Positions 1-8,310 of a DNA stretch of 44,625 bases are shown here, piece after piece. The stretch is from Nostoc calcicola FACHB-3891. GTDB lineage: Bacteria > Cyanobacteriota > Cyanobacteriia > Cyanobacteriales > Nostocaceae. Location: positions 1 through 44,625 of the forward strand of contig NZ_JACJRQ010000058.1 of NCBI RefSeq assembly GCF_014697355.1. The letters are read 5' to 3'. Both the position numbers and the translations under genes were made by a program. The notes beneath the pieces were generated by a model. That model ran no database searches. It was not told the origin of the DNA and saw only the letters and a program-made list of their open reading frames with translations. The first letter of the stretch is position 1. Each line of letters starts with the position of its first letter.

Positions 1-1
1 T

Positions 2-100
2 GTGGAACATCAAAAGCTGTTTGGATTAGTCAAAACTAGGCGTAAGCGTCATCGAGAGATTGACGCTTACACTCAACAAATTTGGGCAAAATCTTCTTAA
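2..100 (+). CDS. C-terminal tail of a probable transposase (partial)
   Basis: An open frame enters from the left edge and ends at TAA 98-100, giving a 32-residue basic tail that ends QQIWAKSS. I do not recognise the family from so short a tail. Its role is inferred from context. The stop codon overlaps an 18-bp sequence whose exact reverse complement lies at 44513-44530, where it precedes the start of another basic reading frame (MARKRPARIGN). That is the arrangement expected for the right end of one insertion-sequence copy here and the left end of a second copy at the other edge of the window. Confidence 0.45.
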   Translation: MEHQKLFGLVKTRRKRHREIDAYTQQIWAKSS

Positions 101-113
101 GTTGACACCAATG
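96..113 (+). repeat. Right terminal inverted repeat of a probable insertion sequence
   Basis: CTTAAGTTGACACCAATG is the exact reverse complement of 44513-44530. It overlaps the stop codon of the partial frame to its left. The exact outer boundary of the element cannot be fixed from one end. Confidence 0.55.
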
Positions 114-215
114 CACAGCTGTGCGCCCCTACAAATGTACAAATAATTTGGGATAATTTATTTTCTGGAAGTCCCTAATGTTGTACCGCATCTGAATGGG
201 AACCGCCATATAGTA
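113..215. repeat. Truncated hairpin repeat next to the IS end
   Basis: A 12-bp palindrome (GCACAGCTGTGC, 113-124) continues into GCGCCCCTAC and ends near 215 with GAATGGGAACCGCCATATA. The same layout (GC-rich palindrome, CCCCTAC, then ATGGGAATCG..TAT) is seen in the complete elements at 27588-27688 and 41227-41333. The left half is missing here, as if the insertion sequence landed in or beside the palindrome. The stretch around 150-177 also matches one end of the element at 7487-7589. Confidence 0.5.
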
Positions 216-253
216 ATTCGTAATACTCTACAAGTAAAATTGCGCCTGGGTAA

Positions 254-2860
254 TTAAGTTTTGACCATGATAACTGTACAATTACTCTTACGAGAAATAT
301 TCTCTGCAATATTTCCTTGAAGGACTTGTTGCAGTAGACTTTCACGGCTAGCTCCCAGAACAATCACATCACTGTTGTCAAGTTCTGCACAGTTAAGGAC
401 AGCCTCAGAAACAGAATTGGCACTAACTGGAGTTGCCATGACTTTACCGCTAACTCGGCGTTGGAGAAAGCGAACAGATTTATCTAGTAATGTTGTGTCA
501 GGAATGGAGTTAGTCGGCTGGAAAACTTGACATAGCTTAATTTGGGGCGATGTACTTAGAGAAGCAAGAGCTGGTAATAACTTAATTGCTTGGCTGGAGT
601 TAGGGCCGCCTGCCATTGGCAACAACCAACGGTCAAAAGCTCTTTTATCATCCAATTTAGCCAGGATAACATCACTTGGAGCCTGTCGAATTACCGTATC
701 AACCACTCGGCTGAAAACTCTACCAGGAGTTGATGTAGTGCCTTTCCAGCCCATCAGCACCAAGTCAATATGCCGTTCTTTGACAGTTTCCAAAATTGCC
801 CCAGCGACATTATGGGCAACTCTAATCTGGGTGTGAACAGGAATTCGCCACTTTTCTCCTAATAATATTGCCTGTTGCAAAAGTTGAAGACTTTTGCTGA
901 TTTGCACTGGTGTTTCCGATGGGATGCGGCTAGAGGGAACGATAATCACTTGTAGGCATTCTATTTCGTAATTGCGATCTTTGGCGATCGCACCTGCCAT
1001 TTCCAGTAAAGTCTCGGCTGTCACAGGATGTGAAAGTGGTACTAGTAACCGTCCTTTGCCTGTAGCCGGAGCGCGAGTTTGGTAAACTACATAAGAAGGT
1101 GCTGATTTACGTTCTATTTGTTCGCTATTACCACTGAGTCGCTCTGCTTCTACCCGAATAATATCACTACGAGTAATAATTCCTATGAGCTTGCGACCTT
1201 CTGTAACAGGCAAGCAGCTGAGGTGATAACGATTGAGTATATGCAGTACATCAGCTAGTGTAGCTGTGGGACTTACTGTCATTGGCTCTGGTGTCATAAT
1301 CTCGCCGATCGTCGGATCTTGACCTAACTGTTGCGAAGCAATATTAGCTAAATCTTTTTGAGTCACAATGCCAACAACTTTACCATTCTCTAAAACTGGA
1401 AAGTTGCGATGGTGAGAGTCAGAAAATGCCTGTACTGCTTCATCAGTAGTCATTTGGCTAGAGAGTGTTTCCACACGCCGTTGCATCACATCTGCGGCAG
1501 TTAATTGTGCTAAAAGTCCTTCTGTAGTTGGCTCTTTGGTAATGTGAATCCCTTTCCACTCTAGTAAAAGATCGTAGAGCGATCGCCGGTCAATTTTTTC
1601 CGCTACTAAATAGGCAACCACAGACGCAATCATTAGCGGTAACACCAGATTGAAATCTGTTGTCATCTCAAACACAATGACGACTGCTGTAATTGGAACC
1701 TTAGAGACGGCGCTAAAAAAGGCAGCCATACCCACATGAGCGTAGGTTGTTGCAGCACTCATTCCCAGTAAACTGTGTTCAACGGCACCCACTAAGTAGC
1801 CAAGGGCAGCACCTAATGCCAAAGTGGGAACTAGTAAACCTCCTGGCGCTCCAGAGCCGTAGGTAAAAATAATTAGGATAAACTGAACTAAAAGAGCGAT
1901 CGCTGCAAATGACCAGTTAGCACTACCCACAAGCAAAATTTCTCTCAGCCCAGCATGATCGCGAAAGGTAACAGGTAACAAGGCGATGGCCACACCACTG
2001 ACTAACCCCACAATTCCTATTCGCCAGGGTAAACTCACACGTAGTAGGCGGCGGTTAATTGCTAGACTCCCAAGAATACCTTTATTAAACAGAATGCCTA
2101 GTAGTCCCGCCAGCACTCCCAAAATCAAATAGAAAGGGATTTCCTGAGCGAAAAAAGTTGTATCGGGCAAATCTAAATTCAGATGATTCAGATCCAGGCT
2201 GTGGCTACCATAGAGCCGGGAGATGACTGAAGCGATGAAAGAAGCCAAAATCGCAGTGCCAAGAGTAATACCTGATACATCTTGCAGTAATTCTTCCACT
2301 ACAAAAAGCACACCTGCGATCGGTGCATTAAAAGCCGCAGCTAACCCAGCCCCGGCTCCGGCGGCGATCAGTTGGCGACGATGCTCTGGTGAAGTCGGTA
2401 CCCAGTTACTAAGTTGATTTGCCAAGGCTGCCCCAATTTGGACAGTTGGTCCTTCCCGTCCCAAAGGCATTCCACAACCCAGCACTAATGTAGCGCTGAG
2501 CAACTTGATCGAAGCAATCCGCAGATTTAACGGCATTGGCACGCGAGCCAATACGGCTTTGACTTCAGACATCCCACTACCTGCTGCTTCCGGTGCGAAG
2601 CGTTCTACTAGCCAACCAGCTAAAATTCCCCCTAGTAGTCCAATACCTGGTAACACCAAGTAGGCAGGCCAAAGGTAAGAAACATGCACTCGCCATGCAC
2701 CTGCCCAATCCACTGCCTGTCCTAACACAACTGCCGCTAACCCAGAAACTAAACCAATCAGGCAAGCTTCCACGAAAGCCAACCGCCTGGGTCGAAGCAA
2801 CTGACGCCAAAGCCTCAAGCAGAGAATTTTACCCCTGGCTAACATATTCTTAGCAATCAC
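254..2860 (-). CDS. ClC-family chloride/proton antiporter with CBS pair and two Usp domains
   Basis: This is an 868-residue inner-membrane anion transporter with a long cytoplasmic tail. The ClC core fills about residues 30-430. It carries GSGMSE (residues 94-99, with Ser95 at the chloride-binding position), GREGP (134-138, gating Glu136), a Glu pair at 189-190 where proton-coupled ClC exchangers keep their inner glutamate, and a GSGAPGG segment near residue 335. Both glutamates being present favours a 2Cl-/H+ exchanger over a channel, by family knowledge. Two CBS domains follow (about 450-575), then two universal-stress-like domains (about 600-725 and 745-868). The tail suggests adenine-nucleotide or stress sensing, which is inference. 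The start is GTG at 2860; an ATG at 2845 (residue 6) is an equal alternative because neither has a clear ribosome binding site. Confidence 0.9.
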   Translation of the reverse strand: MIAKNMLARGKILCLRLWRQLLRPRRLAFVEACLIGLVSGLAAVVLGQAVDWAGAWRVHVSYLWPAYLVLPGIGLLGGILAGWLVERFAPEAAGSGMSEVKAVLARVPMPLNLRIASIKLLSATLVLGCGMPLGREGPTVQIGAALANQLSNWVPTSPEHRRQLIAAGAGAGLAAAFNAPIAGVLFVVEELLQDVSGITLGTAILASFIASVISRLYGSHSLDLNHLNLDLPDTTFFAQEIPFYLILGVLAGLLGILFNKGILGSLAINRRLLRVSLPWRIGIVGLVSGVAIALLPVTFRDHAGLREILLVGSANWSFAAIALLVQFILIIFTYGSGAPGGLLVPTLALGAALGYLVGAVEHSLLGMSAATTYAHVGMAAFFSAVSKVPITAVVIVFEMTTDFNLVLPLMIASVVAYLVAEKIDRRSLYDLLLEWKGIHITKEPTTEGLLAQLTAADVMQRRVETLSSQMTTDEAVQAFSDSHHRNFPVLENGKVVGIVTQKDLANIASQQLGQDPTIGEIMTPEPMTVSPTATLADVLHILNRYHLSCLPVTEGRKLIGIITRSDIIRVEAERLSGNSEQIERKSAPSYVVYQTRAPATGKGRLLVPLSHPVTAETLLEMAGAIAKDRNYEIECLQVIIVPSSRIPSETPVQISKSLQLLQQAILLGEKWRIPVHTQIRVAHNVAGAILETVKERHIDLVLMGWKGTTSTPGRVFSRVVDTVIRQAPSDVILAKLDDKRAFDRWLLPMAGGPNSSQAIKLLPALASLSTSPQIKLCQVFQPTNSIPDTTLLDKSVRFLQRRVSGKVMATPVSANSVSEAVLNCAELDNSDVIVLGASRESLLQQVLQGNIAENISRKSNCTVIMVKT

Positions 2861-2974
2861 TTGTCATCAATGAAGGTATATAAGTGTCTGAAATGTCTTA
2901 CCGTTCACCTTATTTATAGGGTTTCACAAAAAAATGAAATCAGAATGAAATTTTTTTATGCCAAAAGATAGATC

Positions 2975-3136
2975 TGGGGAAGGGGGAAGGGGAAGGGGGA
3001 AAGGGTAAGGGGAAAGGGGTAAAGGTTAAATTTATCCCTTTACCCTTTACCCTTTAACCTTTCCCCCTGTTTTTAATTCTTACCCTTTACCCTTTAACCT
3101 TTCCCCCTGTTTTTAATTCTTACCCTTTACCCTTTT
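2975..3136. repeat. Homopurine/homopyrimidine tract with 40-bp tandem repeat
   Basis: About 2975-3020 is an almost pure G/A tract (GGGGGAAGGGGAAGGG type). It is followed by its pyrimidine counterpart, so the two can fold back on each other. From 3041 a 40-bp unit (containing CCCTTTAACCTTTCCCCCTG) is repeated at 3041-3080 and 3081-3120, with a partial third copy to 3136. Related tracts occur near 38335-38510 and 44085-44410. Confidence 0.8.
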
Positions 3137-3144
3137 ATAAAATA

Positions 3145-3169
3145 TAAAAAAACCTCCCTTAGTGGGAGG
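3145..3169 (-). terminator. Intrinsic terminator of the 1032-residue gene
   Basis: On the minus strand, CCTCCC-ACTAA-GGGAGG is followed directly by a run of seven T. It lies about 30 bp past the stop codon of the gene ending at 3200. Confidence 0.8.
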
Positions 3170-3199
3170 CTGAAAATTTAGCGGAGACAACTTATAAAC

Positions 3200-6100
3200 T
3201 TATAGGAGAATTACAGCGATCGCTCCTCCGAATGCTGAGAAAATGGCGGAGACGACTGCTGTGGCAAACAACCACCAAGCTGCTGTCGCTGCGGCTTTAC
3301 GGGTTTCTTCTGCTTGCCGCTGTGCTTGATGTTTGACTTCTTCGAGGCGGCGTTGGGCTTCGTGCTGTATGCGTTCTGCACGTTGCAATACTGTGTTGCG
3401 TGCCCGTTCAATTTGGTCAACGATTCGGTTGGCATCGTCCTCGGAAATGTCCTCACGAGAACTCATAATTGCCACTAGGGTATCACGATCGAAGGAAGAC
3501 AGGCGATCGCGCAGTGCTTCAAACCCAGCTTGGGGATCTTCAAAAAAGATGCGGACATCGCGCTTGATACTATCGTAGTTGAGTTCCGGGCGATCCAAGG
3601 AGTTCAAATAGTTGCGGATGCGGGCAAAAACGCTGTCTATTGCATCTTGAATGCCTCGTTGGATACTCCGCACTTGTTCAACAAATTGATCCCTGACTGA
3701 AACAATGTTATCTGCAATCCGCGCTGCTTCTTCGTCGCTGATATCTTCCCGAATTTTCAGCAGGGCGATGATGGTGGAACGGTCAAAATGGGAAAGGCGA
3801 TCGCTAAAATTTTCTACCCCCACTCGCGGATCGTGCAACAGTAATTGTAAGTCTCGTTTGATACCTTCTGGGTTGAGTTCTTCTTTACCAGTTTGCCGCA
3901 AATATTCTTCCAGATAAGCTTTGAATGTTTCCACTCTTTGCTGTGTTCTGGTAGCTAAACGGCGAGGCGCACGTACAATGTTGCGAATCGAGGTTTGGGT
4001 GGAATCAATGATTTCATTGACTTGTTCTTCACTCAAGTCTTGACGTTGACTGAGTAGTTTCACCAATGTATCCCGGTCTACTTGAGACAACCGACGGCGT
4101 AGCGCTACGGCTCCTTCTTTGGGATTTTCAAACAATCTATTTAAATCCCGCTGAATACCTTCTGGGTTGAGTTCTTGTTTGCCAGTTTGACGGAGGTAAT
4201 CTGCGATGGTGGTGGTAACGGAGTCGTATTGTTCTTTAGCTCTATGTGCTAAAGCTTGGGGTGCGTGGCGGATACTATGCCAGGACTCTTCAACGGAATT
4301 GATGATTTGATTAACTTGATCTTCAGTCAAATCTTCCCGCTGACTCAACAACTGTACCAAAGTATCGCGGTCAAAGCGAGACAACCGCGCTTGAATGGCA
4401 CTAACTCCAGCTTGGGGATCGTCGAGTAACTTTTTGAGGTCGGCGCGGATGCCATCAGGACTTAGTTCTGCTTTGCCAGTGTTACGCAGATATGACTCGA
4501 CATTCAACCACAGGGTTTCTGCTTGATATTGTGCTTGTTCTGCCAGACCTTTGGATTCAATTAAAGCGCGATCGCGTTGTTTTTCCAACTCGTCCAAAAT
4601 GCTGTCTACTTCATACAGCTGGACATCACTACGTTCCAGCAATATCTCCCGCATTTCGGCGCGTCCAATCTGCACCAGTCGCAACACCAGAGTTTCATAA
4701 TCTGCCTCTGAGTCTTGCAACAGTGGTTTGAAATCCCGCTCAATACCTTCGGGTGTCAAATCTGCTTTGGGGGTAACCAGCAGATAACTTTCAACTCGGC
4801 GTTGCAAGTCTTGTACAATATCTCTTTCTTCTTCACCAGTGACTGTGACTAGCACTTCTTGGCGGACAGTTTCTAGTCGGTCTGCAATGCGCTGAATTTG
4901 GGTTTGGGTAAGTAGTCCCCGCTGTTGCAAAAGATTGACGAAATCCTTGCGGGATAGTCGCTCTAGTTCTCTGCGAATTGTCCCAGGATCGGCTGCTGGA
5001 TCGTAGATGACATCGGCAAATTCCTGACCAATTCTTTCTGGGCTGAGTTGCCAAGCATAGGTATTCAGCAGGTAATTTTCCACATCAGCCCGAATTGGGC
5101 TATAGGGTTGGGATGGTGTGGGTAAACCCAGCTTATCTGCCTGTTCGGTAACTTTGTCTTTGGCGCTGGTGAGGCTACCCAAGATTTTTTCCACATCCAA
5201 ATCAGATAAATCAGTCCGTCCCAATACTATGCCAGTTAAAGCGGATAGTCCTTGTTGCAGCGTGCTTTGAACTGGACCAGGTGCGGTTTTTTGCCCACCT
5301 GACTTGGAACCACGCATTTCTGCGACTAACCGATCCAGCTTGGTATTGAGTTCATCTGTCTTGGTTTGTCCGGGTGGTAGGGATTTGAGATAGTCGATTA
5401 ATTCACCCAAACGGTCTTGGGTGGGTGGTTGCTGACTGACTACCTGTTGCCAAACTTTATACAAAGTATCAGCGATGCGGCTAACATCTTTTTTGGAAAG
5501 GTCGGTACGACTGCTGACTAACTCGATAAACTTTTGGCGATCGATATTGCGGATGTCTGGAGTTCCAGCGATCGCTTTGATTTGCGGATCGTTGAGTAAA
5601 TTTTCAAAATCACTGCGAATCCTCGATAAATCTAATTCTGGCGGACGCAGCTTTTCTAAGTAATCTTCAATGTTTTCCCGGATGCTTACTGGGTCGATGG
5701 CGGTTCCCAGTTCCCGACGCACAGCAGCAGCCGCGGCTTCAGCTGTGGCTACAACTTGGTTATTAACAGCTTTTGCCCCCAGTGCGGCGGTAGCTGTCCC
5801 CATAATCGCCTGAAACCCTGAGGTTGCCGTATTCACAACCGAGCCAATCAAGGAACCCACGGTGGTGGAACTGACCCAAACCAGGAGCAAAAAGTAAGCA
5901 CCCCAAATCACCAAACCGAGAATTGCTCCCAACCTGGGGTCTAAAATCACAAGGCTCAACTTCACAGCCAGGAAAGAGGCGACTAATAAAGCGATCGTTA
6001 CAGTGACTAATGTCCAAATTCCTACTGCTGTGCCAACTTTGCGAATAGTGCCGCCCAAACTTCCGACTTCGCCACCGCTTGAATCCGAGTCGGATGGACG

Positions 6101-6298
6101 CCCCAGGTAGGAAATACCGGCTGCAACAGACAGATTAGTGAGAACTAATTGAAAAGCAAACGCTAAAATCACGCCGGAGATTAAAGCCACAAAAAAGCGC
6201 GGCCCTGAAGGCGTGATAACTGAGGGATCTACTGGAATCTGCGCCAGCCACAATAGTGGCTTGTGGAGTCCCAGCATGATTTCCGTACTTTGAAACAT
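3200..6298 (-). CDS. Large membrane-anchored protein with seven repeated helical modules
   Basis: I do not recognise a named family for this 1032-residue protein. Hydrophobic segments lie near residues 33-58, 90-115 and 122-145, and one more at the extreme C-terminus (about 1008-1030). Between them is a soluble stretch made of about seven copies of a roughly 75-100-residue module. Each copy runs YLRxTGKxELxPEGIxRDL, then LLxDP, then a second half with FDRDTLVxLLSQREDLSEE and a helical linker. Copies begin near residues 208, 405, 500, 605, 700, 800 and 905, with an extra second-half module near 355. The later copies are the most alike. A charged helix rich in Glu, Arg and Gln precedes the last membrane segment. 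A scaffold or tether anchored at both ends is plausible but unproven. ATG at 6298 follows AAGGA. A clear terminator follows, so it is probably a single-gene transcript. Confidence 0.85.
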   Translation of the reverse strand: MFQSTEIMLGLHKPLLWLAQIPVDPSVITPSGPRFFVALISGVILAFAFQLVLTNLSVAAGISYLGRPSDSDSSGGEVGSLGGTIRKVGTAVGIWTLVTVTIALLVASFLAVKLSLVILDPRLGAILGLVIWGAYFLLLVWVSSTTVGSLIGSVVNTATSGFQAIMGTATAALGAKAVNNQVVATAEAAAAAVRRELGTAIDPVSIRENIEDYLEKLRPPELDLSRIRSDFENLLNDPQIKAIAGTPDIRNIDRQKFIELVSSRTDLSKKDVSRIADTLYKVWQQVVSQQPPTQDRLGELIDYLKSLPPGQTKTDELNTKLDRLVAEMRGSKSGGQKTAPGPVQSTLQQGLSALTGIVLGRTDLSDLDVEKILGSLTSAKDKVTEQADKLGLPTPSQPYSPIRADVENYLLNTYAWQLSPERIGQEFADVIYDPAADPGTIRRELERLSRKDFVNLLQQRGLLTQTQIQRIADRLETVRQEVLVTVTGEEERDIVQDLQRRVESYLLVTPKADLTPEGIERDFKPLLQDSEADYETLVLRLVQIGRAEMREILLERSDVQLYEVDSILDELEKQRDRALIESKGLAEQAQYQAETLWLNVESYLRNTGKAELSPDGIRADLKKLLDDPQAGVSAIQARLSRFDRDTLVQLLSQREDLTEDQVNQIINSVEESWHSIRHAPQALAHRAKEQYDSVTTTIADYLRQTGKQELNPEGIQRDLNRLFENPKEGAVALRRRLSQVDRDTLVKLLSQRQDLSEEQVNEIIDSTQTSIRNIVRAPRRLATRTQQRVETFKAYLEEYLRQTGKEELNPEGIKRDLQLLLHDPRVGVENFSDRLSHFDRSTIIALLKIREDISDEEAARIADNIVSVRDQFVEQVRSIQRGIQDAIDSVFARIRNYLNSLDRPELNYDSIKRDVRIFFEDPQAGFEALRDRLSSFDRDTLVAIMSSREDISEDDANRIVDQIERARNTVLQRAERIQHEAQRRLEEVKHQAQRQAEETRKAAATAAWWLFATAVVSAIFSAFGGAIAVILL

Positions 6299-6888
6299 TG
6301 TATTTCCTTGTCTTAGTGTTTTAATTTTTGGGCGGATTAAGATTTTCCAGAGAATTTACTCTTAGTATTTATGTGTGTACCTATGGCAATACCTAACTCT
6401 TTAGATCAGAATCGTAGAATTTGGGTGTTTAAAGCATCTCCCCAAAGATTGAAAACCTCATACAGCGGAAGATATAAATTTTATTATCTCTTGGTGGAAA
6501 TATTACTCAAATTGGGAGTTGATATTAATATTTATCGCATTATCTTTTAGTTTTTAAGCGCATTAATCGTGATTATTTTTGATTAATTATAGTTTTCTTA
6601 CAGATACAATTTATTTGTTGAAATACCTATTTCCATCACCCCCTCAAGGTTGATTTGTCTACAAGAATATACTTTTAATCATCGTCCACAAGAAGTGCTT
6701 GTAGTTTGTGCCCACAGGCAGAAAGCAATTTAATTTTAAATAGCTACATTAAAGTTAATAAATAAATAATTGAGGTAAAAGATGGCAACTAACTATTGTA
6801 TAAATTTGCAAAGAACAAATGACTAATGATTAATGACAAAGAATGTGCAAATTGAATGGATATGAGTTGAATTAGAGAGGAAAAAACA
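6299..6888. other. Intergenic region upstream of the Hlip genes
   Basis: This is an AT-rich spacer between two divergent genes, so it should hold both promoters. I saw no open frame, RNA gene or strong hairpin in it, and could not identify a high-light regulatory motif by eye. Confidence 0.5.
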
Positions 6889-7101
6889 ATGCAATCTCGT
6901 GAAAATCGTTCGTCTACTGATTTACCGCCTGTTGCTAACGCTTACAACGGCCGCGATCGCAATGAATTTCTATTTGGCTGGACTCCCCAAGCCGAAATCT
7001 GGAATGGTCGCTTTGCAATGATTGGCTTTGTCGCCTATTTACTTTGGGATTTAGCTGGTTATAGCGTCCTGCGTGACCTACTGCGGCTAGTTGGCTACTA
7101 A
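6889..7101 (+). CDS. hli: High-light-inducible protein (Hlip), copy 1
   Basis: A 70-residue one-helix member of the chlorophyll a/b-binding family. Residues 27-47 hold the signature FLFGWTPQAEIWNGRFAMIG, in which the Glu and the Asn-Gly-Arg are the conserved pigment-binding positions. A single membrane helix follows (FVAYLLWDLAGY). Known family members bind chlorophyll and carotenoid in the thylakoid, protect photosystem II assembly intermediates and dissipate excess energy. AGAGAGG lies about 9 bp before ATG 6889. The second copy starts 31 bp after the stop, so the two are surely cotranscribed and end at the terminator at 7376. Confidence 0.93.
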   Translation: MQSRENRSSTDLPPVANAYNGRDRNEFLFGWTPQAEIWNGRFAMIGFVAYLLWDLAGYSVLRDLLRLVGY

Positions 7102-7132
7102 AGCTTAAAACCTAAAAACCTTAGTTAGATTA

Positions 7133-7357
7133 TTGGAGAAAAAAATGACAAATAAAGAAACTCGTCCTTCTGGTGATTTACCACTCGTTGCACCAGAATA
7201 TAACGGCGTAGACCGCAATGCTTTTTTGTTTGGCTGGACTCCCCAAGCCGAAATTTGGAACGGTCGCTTGGCGATGATTGGCTTTGTTTCCTATTTACTT
7301 TGGGATTTAGCCGGCTATAGTTTACTGCGTGACATATTGCACATCATCAGATATTAG
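7133..7357 (+). CDS. hli: High-light-inducible protein (Hlip), copy 2
   Basis: A tandem duplicate of the preceding gene. The 74-residue open frame starts at 7133 with a weak non-ATG codon. ATG at 7145, preceded by GGAGAAAAA, is the better start and gives about 70 residues. The central segment FLFGWTPQAEIWNGRLAMIG is nearly identical to copy 1, while the N-terminus and last ten residues differ. The pair may allow Hlip homo- or heterodimers, as known for this family, since single-helix proteins must pair to bind chlorophyll. It is the second gene of a two-gene operon with its own terminator. Confidence 0.92.
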   Translation: MEKKMTNKETRPSGDLPLVAPEYNGVDRNAFLFGWTPQAEIWNGRLAMIGFVSYLLWDLAGYSLLRDILHIIRY

Positions 7358-7375
7358 CAATTGGCAAACAAGACC

Positions 7376-7405
7376 CCCGACTTCTTTAAGAAGTCGGGCG
7401 TCTTT
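7376..7405 (+). terminator. Intrinsic terminator of the Hlip operon
   Basis: CCCGACTTCTT (7376-7386) pairs with AAGAAGTCGGG (7388-7398) and is followed by CGTCTTTCTCTT. It lies 19 bp after the second hli stop codon. Confidence 0.8.
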
Positions 7406-7486
7406 CTCTTGATTAAATATTTACGGTTTATACTACGTTGAGTAAGACGGCGATAAAAATTCAATGTATATGAAAAGATAGAAATT

Positions 7487-7589
7487 AGGGACTTCCAATT
7501 AAAAAAATATTCCATCGCATCTAGGGCAGGGGGGAGGAACAGTCGTGTTGAGTCCAGAAATTAGGATAATTTATTTTTTGGAAATCCCT
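7487..7589. repeat. MITE-like element, about 103 bp
   Basis: The ends are imperfect inverted repeats: AGGGACTTCCAATT at the left and, on the other strand, AGGGATTTCCAAAA at the right. Similarity continues about 25 bp inward. There is no coding capacity. A lone copy of one end is present at about 150-177. Confidence 0.55.
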
Positions 7590-8115
7590 TATCTGTAGGG
7601 TGGAATGTGACGCGGGATTGAGTTCACCGACAACTTCTGCGAAGGCGGGGAGGTGGGCAGCTATTTTTGCTTAAGCAAGTCGTATTTCACCCTACCTATA
7701 TTTCAAAAATCAAATCAAAAATCAAATATTGATTATAGCTTGTAGCTTACATTCTTTCCCAGATGTGAGCATGAGCGAGTTTATTACGATTAGCGGCATT
7801 ATATTAAGATTCTGTAAACCTGATTTTTAGTTGATATTCATAATATTTATTTATGTGGTTTGGTAAAATTTATATTATGTAATGATTTTTTCCAAAAAAA
7901 GAAAATACCTTTTCGTCAACAAACATACAGATAGTCAGCAAATATCGAATTGTTAATCAGGAAAAAAAATATATCCGTGCCGAAGTTAAAGTTCAGCTTA
8001 TATTAAATTAGTAATGTATTAGATATTACAAAAAGTTAGATATTGAAGATTTTGTGAAGTAAATTAGGTGATTTTACTTAATAGATAATTGAACAGGGAA
8101 AGAGAAGGAGCCAAC
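7590..8115. other. Intergenic region without a recognised gene
   Basis: The left part (about 7595-7700) begins TGTAGGGTG and ends CACCCTAC, so it may be another short hairpin-type repeat. The remainder is AT-rich with no gene seen. It probably contains the promoter of the FG-GAP/RTX gene. Confidence 0.4.
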
Positions 8116-8238
8116 ATGGCGCGCGATCGCCTTTTAGCCTCCTGCGTAGTAAAAACGGTGACACTAGCAGGGGCGGGTTGTGTAATGGCGATCGCTTTTA
8201 AGAGTGATGAAATTCAGTGTCTGGTGACGACGGGATGA
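8116..8238 (+). CDS. Possible 40-residue leader ORF
   Basis: ATG 8116 is preceded by AGAAGGAG at a good distance, and the frame runs 40 codons to TGA 8238. The product (MARDRLLASCVVKTV..) has a mildly hydrophobic middle and two HIP1 palindromes in its DNA. It ends 72 bp before the FG-GAP/RTX gene. Only the ribosome binding site supports it; it could be chance or a leader peptide. Confidence 0.22.
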   Translation: MARDRLLASCVVKTVTLAGAGCVMAIAFKSDEIQCLVTTG

Positions 8239-8310
8239 GGAAAGAGGTAAAATTTCACGTTTTTAAGCTGACAAACAACACAAACAAAACGATAAGGAGA
8301 ATCAAAAGTA

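Noticed and set aside
2223..2853. Plus-strand open frames of 64 and 86 codons inside the ClC gene
   Set aside because: They lie opposite a strongly supported coding frame, lack family motifs and have no ribosome binding sites.
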